The notes beneath the pieces were generated by a model. The model was not told where the DNA came from. It saw only the letters and a list, made by a program, of their open reading frames with translations, and searched no databases. A stretch of 64,000 nt of DNA from Umbilicaria muhlenbergii (taxonomy: Eukaryota > Ascomycota > Lecanoromycetes > Umbilicariales > Umbilicariaceae): positions 5,697,750-5,761,749 of the forward strand of contig KK106981.1 in NCBI GenBank assembly GCA_000611775.1, written 5' to 3'. The translations under genes were made by a program, and so were the position numbers. Below, one piece after another: positions 59,287 through 64,000 of this stretch (the first letter of the stretch is position 1; every line of letters starts with the position of its first letter).

Positions 59287-60300
59287 AGTGATGTATGAGA
59301 GTAGTTATTGATGGAAACCAACACCTCGTAAATCGAATGCCATGGAGATGGTAGTAGTAGCTAGGACTTTCACTTGGAGGTGAGGTAAGGTACGTAGTCC
59401 GAGTAAGGTAGCACAGGTAACTTTCGTGTTTACGTCAAGTGCCTTAGGTAAGGTCAGGTCGCGACAAGGCCGCGCTAAGAAAACGCGCTAACACGTGAGT
59501 TCAGCCCTACCTCGAAAGCTTACTTGGAGACAAGCTTGAAGCATCGGAAGAGCGGGAGTGACTCGAGTGAGACTGTTGTTAGGCCGGATAGGCGTGCCAG
59601 CGAGAATACTATTCCAAATATGCCTAGATAATATGCCTAGATGTGAGAGAGATGTCAATTTCTAACTTGCTAGCTGGTTGAAGACAATCACAATACGTCA
59701 GTCTTGATTAAGTTTCGCATGATCTCTTGCTGCCGTTTTGAACATCTTGTAACGGGTGGTGTCGTAGTGACCGGAGTAGTACTGTCGTTCACCGAACTGT
59801 TCGTCTCACAGACCCAATAGAACTTTAGAAGATAGAACTAGTAGATTGCCTTCGATACATGAGTTGAGCACGAGCTCCTAACTATGGATCTACCTGTGGT
59901 TATATAGACTCTAGGAGACTCGTGTGCTCACCGTGCTCACCTCTGCTCACCACGTACTTGGGTGGTGAGCAAGGTGAGCACCTGGGGTAGTACAGCTTCG
60001 TGCTCACCGTGCTCACCTCGCCTACTCTAAAGGAGTGGTGGTGAGCAAGGTGAGCAGTTCCACAACTACGCGTGCACTGCGTACATAGCTAGTACTATAG
60101 TACGGGAACCGTAACACATCTGTACATATCACTGAATAACTGTCAGAGCACCGCAACAAGTCTGCAAGTAATTATATTCAGTTATATAGGTCCACTTATC
60201 TTTTCTCAGGCTCTCCCTTTATTCATCACTCTATTACAACAGTTCTGTGTTTCTTTCTTCTCGCATCATCTGCCCTTCTCGTAACATCAATCATACTATC
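59287..60300. other. intergenic region with twin hairpins
   Basis: About 1 kb between the divergent GTPase (-) and ankyrin (+) genes, so it holds both promoters. AGGTAAGG-type motifs recur at about 59380-59455. The hairpins at 59925-60056 are listed separately. Confidence 0.55.
59925..60056. repeat. two hairpins with identical 17-bp arms and 22-nt loops
   Basis: TGCTCACCGTGCTCACC at 59925-59941 and 60001-60017 faces GGTGAGCAAGGTGAGCA at 59964-59980 and 60040-60056. Each pair forms a 17-bp arm with one central mismatch around a 22-nt loop; the loops differ in sequence. A further TGCTCACC lies in the first loop (59944-59951). In total nine copies of the octamer or its complement fall within 132 bp. 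Confidence 0.9.
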
Positions 60301-61263
60301 ATGGCTTTAATGCCCGCTCCTCACCCCTCTTACCTCCGCCTCAGCATCTCCCCTGCCACCGCCTCCGCCCTCCACACCCTCGCTTCAGCAGTTGCGTCCG
60401 GCGACGTCTCAACAGTCCGCACTCTGGTTACTTCAAATCCTTCTAATGGCACCGGTATCCCAAGACCAGAATACCTCACGCACGGCCTCTTCGCCGCCAT
60501 CAATAACAACCAGCCAGAAGTAGCGCGGTGTCTCCTCGACAGTGGCGCCAGTGTTGAAGACAGATCCATCACAGTCGCGGCAGGCTTGTGCAAGTCCCTA
60601 GAGATTTTTGAAGCCCTGGTGGAGAAGGGATGGGATGTTAATGCTGTGGGCATCAATGGTCAGCCGGTACTGGGGCATGTATCTCAATCTCTTCTTTGCC
60701 TACGCTATTCGAACTCCATGTGATTCTTCAATTTCAACTACCATTGAGAGCCAGCTAGCTAGATTTCCAGAGCATCTCGCCACTAAGCTTCATTTCTAAA
60801 TCGCAGGGCTGTAGTCTCCGACGAGACACTCACCACGTGGTTCCTCTCCCACGGCGCAGACCCCAATCTCGGACCCCCCGGCTCAGTCCTCAACGTCGCA
60901 GCCTGCGTCTCCCCCGTCGCCATCTTCAAGCTCCTGCTCCAGCACGGCGCCGACATCTCTCCCAGCACGCCTCTGCACGCCGCAGCCGGGGCGTCGGAAG
61001 ACGCGGGTCGGATTTCTATGCTGACGTACTTGATTGACGAGCTGGGGTTTGATGTTGACGCTGATGATGACGTGAGGGGACCGCGGAGAGTGGGGACGCC
61101 GTTGCATTATGCCATTCGGGCAGGAGGGGTTGAGAAAGTGAGGTTTTTGAGGGCGAGGGGGGCGAGTTTGGAGAGGAGGAATAGGATGGGTGCTACGGCA
61201 TTGGAGGAGGCAGAGAAGACAGCTTTTTCGGAGGTTATTGAGGTACTTAGAAGGGCTGAATGA
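60301..61263 (+). CDS. ankyrin-repeat protein
   Basis: Exons 60301-60674 and 60807-61263 give 276 residues. Ankyrin repeats are recognisable: THGLFAAINNNQPEVARCLL, AAGLCKSLEIFEALVEKG, FLSHGADPN, SVLNVAACVSPVAIFKLLLQHGAD, TPLHAAAGA, and TPLHYAIRAGGVEKVRFLRARGA. No other domain is present, so it is probably a small protein-binding scaffold. The intron (132 nt) joins GQPVLG with AVVSDETLTTWF only if the donor is GC (GG|GCATGT) and the acceptor CGCAG. No GT donor at the right phase gives this continuity; GT at 60658 with acceptor CTGTAG would also stay in frame (GIN|VSDET) but would drop the repeat core. Confidence 0.82.
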
Positions 61264-61770
61264 TGAGGAAGAAGGAAAGCATATGGCTAAGTAAGTTTGA
61301 ACATGCAATTTTACAGTCACTCAATGTCCTGTGTGATAGTGGAATTGCATTGTTGGTTGTTCCTGTCTACAGGCCAACAACTTCAATTTCTCAATCAAGC
61401 AAGTTGACTTGTTCAACGAATGACTCTGAAGCAATCAGTTGTGAATTCTTTGTTCTCACCCAAAATTTGATGCTTCTACACTATTGCATTATTGTTTTTG
61501 AGGTCTCCGTATTTAAACACGATCCAATTCTTCTATGGCTTTCTTGTTGCAGATCTATCCTGCCCAGACAGGTGCAATGGCGCCGACATATCAATGAAGC
61601 ATTGAAGCGCAGCATTTAACCTACTTTGAATGTCGCAATGAGGCTGACCCTCACACCGCGATGTTGATTAGGTGAAACGTGAAACCACTCACCAAAACAC
61701 CCCTCATGAGCAGCACACTAAGGTGATAGGGACTAAATGCAGACAATCTATACCAACCCCGCGCGAGCCT
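61264..61770. other. convergent intergenic region
   Basis: About 500 bp of fairly AT-rich sequence; the long open frame 61260-61619 shows no protein features. Confidence 0.45.
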
Positions 61771-64000
61771 CTAGCAATCAAACTTGCAATCCATCTACTG
61801 ATTTGACATAAACTCATCCCCGAAAATAAGGGGCCTGAAAAAATCATTCGCGCTGCCATTGTCCCAATCCCCAACCGAGCACTGACTGCTCGTCGTATCC
61901 CATTTCTGGGCCCCGACCGCAAACTGCACCGGTCCCTTCTCATGCAGCGGCGTCGGGGGGGGGGTGGGGCGCCGAGTCTTTTCCTGAGCGGATGATCGCT
62001 TCCGGCTTCATGCATGTGAACCGTTCTGCGCGCGCCTCTAGTACGCAGCTTGTCCGAGACGCCTGACTGCGCGGTCACTTCCATGGCATTAGCGAGCGCG
62101 CTGTCGACCTTGAGAGTAACGGCCCAGTCCAAGCCGCCGTGATTGTAGCCGATGGCGGCGCCGTTAGCGTCGGTGATGTTGACGTCGAGGTAGACGTTTT
62201 TCTGGCCTAGTTCCGTGCCCAGACCTTCCCAGACTTGGATGTTGCATTTGCCCGGCGCGTAGGGTGCTGCTGGAGGCGCCGTGGATGTCGGGGGGACTGG
62301 CGATGGTGTTGTTTGATTTGTGATAGTGACGCCGGTCGGCGTACCCAGAGGAATGTTAGACGCCGGCTGCGTTGGCTAAGCACAATTTCTTGTGCCAGAG
62401 CGAGTAAGTAGAGGTGCCGTGGTACCGTCGCAGTCGAAGTAATCCGGCGTAACGGCTGGCAGTCCCTGCTCCGCAGCAAGGTAGTAAGCACAGCCTGGTA
62501 CGCCCCAGCAGCCGGGGATCTGTGGAGATCCAGGAGGAGGGCTGCTTGCAGGACAATAACCAGTGCTGGTAGGTGATTTAGTAGTGGAGAAAGTTGAGTT
62601 CACTGTGGACGAGGGGACGGACGAAGGTTCAATTATCGATGATTGCGTCGTCGTCAGCACACTGTTCCCCGGTAATGTAAACGAGACCGGGGCTGCAGTT
62701 AGCTTAGATGCAGTGACAGAATGGTTGTGGTACTTCAGAAGCCCCCACAGGAGCAGCTGTGAGTTCTGTGGCAGCCTGAGCCGTTTCTGAGTATGATGCT
62801 TGAGCCGGTCGAGAACAGGCAGGTGCATCACGCTTTCGCTTTTGTGCAGGCGGGAGCTGTTGATTTTGCTCTGCAATCCAACTATTACTGTAGACTTCCT
62901 TCGGCCGGTCTTCAACCCATAATCTGACTGTTGCTACTTGGATCAGGGAGCAATCGTTCAGATCAGGATGAGGCAGCAGTGCCTGGGCCGGATCATACTG
63001 AAACAGAATCTTCCCGGATGCAGTGTTCCACTGGGAGTAGTCGTCCGGTCTCTTTATATAGTCAATTACGGTAGGTGTAGAACTGGGAATTAAATCTCGT
63101 AGTTTCGCTTTGATCTCATTGACGTGGTCCTCTTATAGAAGATGTCCAGGTATTGGTGATCCCCACATCCTTGGGGTGACTATGAAGGTTTGAGGTACTT
63201 ACACCTCATCAAGGGCACCATGAATCCCAGTATATTGCCTAATGCCAGCAGGCATGTCAGGGGTATCATTTCCGCCATCTAGAGCGTCAAGAACATCATT
63301 CTGGAATCGGTCAGTAAGAAATGCCGGATACTCCCAAAAATGTGACATCCAGATGCCCTGATTTGATATGACAATCACTGAAGTGCAACCATAGAGTCCA
63401 AGAACCGCCATATCATAGCGTTCATTGTTAAGTCCTCTCGCCAAAGCTGATGAGAGATCGGGGGGCTGTGGTACCCACTCTGCAAAGGCATACTCATAGA
63501 GGAGGAAGTTGACTACATCGCCGCCATATTCCGGATCTGAAGGTGCCGACAGAACCCGCTTATCTATCAGATCTGAAGGAACTTGTAAATCACGCTTTGC
63601 CGTTCTGGCCGAAGGTGTTGCCGCTGCTAGAGGAGGTGCGTTACACAAAAAGCGTGACCGCCCGCAGAGCTGAGCTGATGCTGTCTCTGTGGCAATGGTG
63701 GTCACTGTTTCGCCGGTAGCACTGCATCCAGTTATGGTTGAATAGCAGCTTGTCGAACACGAAAGAGTCGCACTGACACCAGTCGTGGTAGAGCAGAAGA
63801 CGGAGAAGTCAGATGCAATGGCAGTTGCACTGCATGATGATTTTGTTGGAGTTGAAGTTGCTGTGCTGGTGGGCTGTGAGTAAGTAGGCTTAGAGACGCT
63901 TGATTGCTTGTTGTTCTCATCATCATCAGGACTGCTGGGCTTCTCAGGGCTGTTGGGAGTGTTCGGATCATTAGGGTTGCCACCAGAGCAGGCACCGCTG
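61771..64000 (-). CDS. C-terminal part of a GH18 chitinase-type secreted protein, probably decayed
   Basis: The gene enters from the right edge; only the region after the catalytic domain is present. Reading from the edge: a Ser/Thr/Cys-rich linker (NPNDPNTPNSPEKP, TVTTIATETASAQ), a domain with VVNFLLYEYAF, LGLYGCTSVIVISNQGIWMSHFWE, and QYTGIHGALDE joined at 63195 to DHVNEIKAKLRDLIP, then ILFQYDPAQAL and ATVRLWVEDRP, a second Ser/Thr-rich linker, a Cys-rich block (GYCPASSPPPG, CWGVPGCAYYLA), and an end domain (CNIQVWEGLG, WAVTLKVDSA, KGPVQFAVGAQKWDTTSSQC). The same tail occurs on large fungal chitinases with LysM/GH18 domains. About three or four places lack a continuous frame. One or two are clear introns, the rest look like decay. 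A poly-C run at about 61958 adds uncertainty. Confidence 0.55.

Noticed and set aside
50000-64000. Possible retrotransposon or virus-derived element in the accessory half
   Set aside because: No reverse transcriptase, integrase, capsid or long terminal repeat text was recognised in any frame.

Overview
The window is nuclear DNA of a filamentous ascomycete (Pezizomycotina). Most genes carry 1-9 short introns (about 50-130 nt) with GTRNGT donors, CTRAC/CTGAC branch sites and YAG acceptors. The gene set is typical of moulds: PacC, a Zn2Cys6 factor, a HeLo-domain protein, a SLIP-GC GTPase, a pisatin-demethylase-type P450 and a Cys-rich stalk membrane protein. The stalk protein and the style of the GTPase and rhodanese proteins suggest Dothideomycetes, which is an inference from remembered families. 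No search could be run. All exon junctions were read by eye from splice signals and reading-frame phase.

Layout. 1-9.4 kb: 3' end of an EXPERA/EBP-like membrane protein, a P450, a FIT-family ER lipid enzyme, a Cys-rich stalk membrane protein and its degraded paralogue, and an unknown gene. 10-25 kb is mostly housekeeping: ribosomal protein eS7, dynactin p62, a mitochondrial complex I assembly methyltransferase, a 4.4 kb gene-poor stretch, a Rab5 GTPase with a GC-AG intron inside its P-loop, Arp2/3 subunit ARPC5, and a BOR1-type anion/borate transporter. 25-38 kb holds three transcription factors: an FHA-forkhead factor (Fkh2-like), a large Zn2Cys6 regulator, and the pH regulator PacC, whose promoter carries a dense cluster of PacC-type hexamers.

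38-64 kb is more accessory. A tandem duplication lies at the 3' end of a TPR/serine-threonine kinase gene. That gene is divergently paired with a HeLo-domain protein whose C-terminal half looks like a pseudokinase, the same arrangement as the necroptosis executioner MLKL. Further right are an Arc2-like rhodanese with an in-frame stop at a usually conserved Trp, a repeat-rich coiled-coil membrane protein, an unknown secreted protein, a ten-exon SLIP-GC/dynamin-like GTPase, two identical-arm hairpins, an ankyrin protein with a second GC-AG intron, and the tail of a GH18 chitinase-type gene that looks partly decayed.

The best candidate for an undescribed system is the divergent pair at 39,035-44,384: an apparently active kinase fused to a repeat sensor, facing a HeLo-pseudokinase. 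A signalling-plus-execution module for regulated cell death would fit, but this rests on architecture and gene order only. A minor theme is decay through stops compatible with C-to-T changes at CpA, the context of repeat-induced point mutation (RIP).
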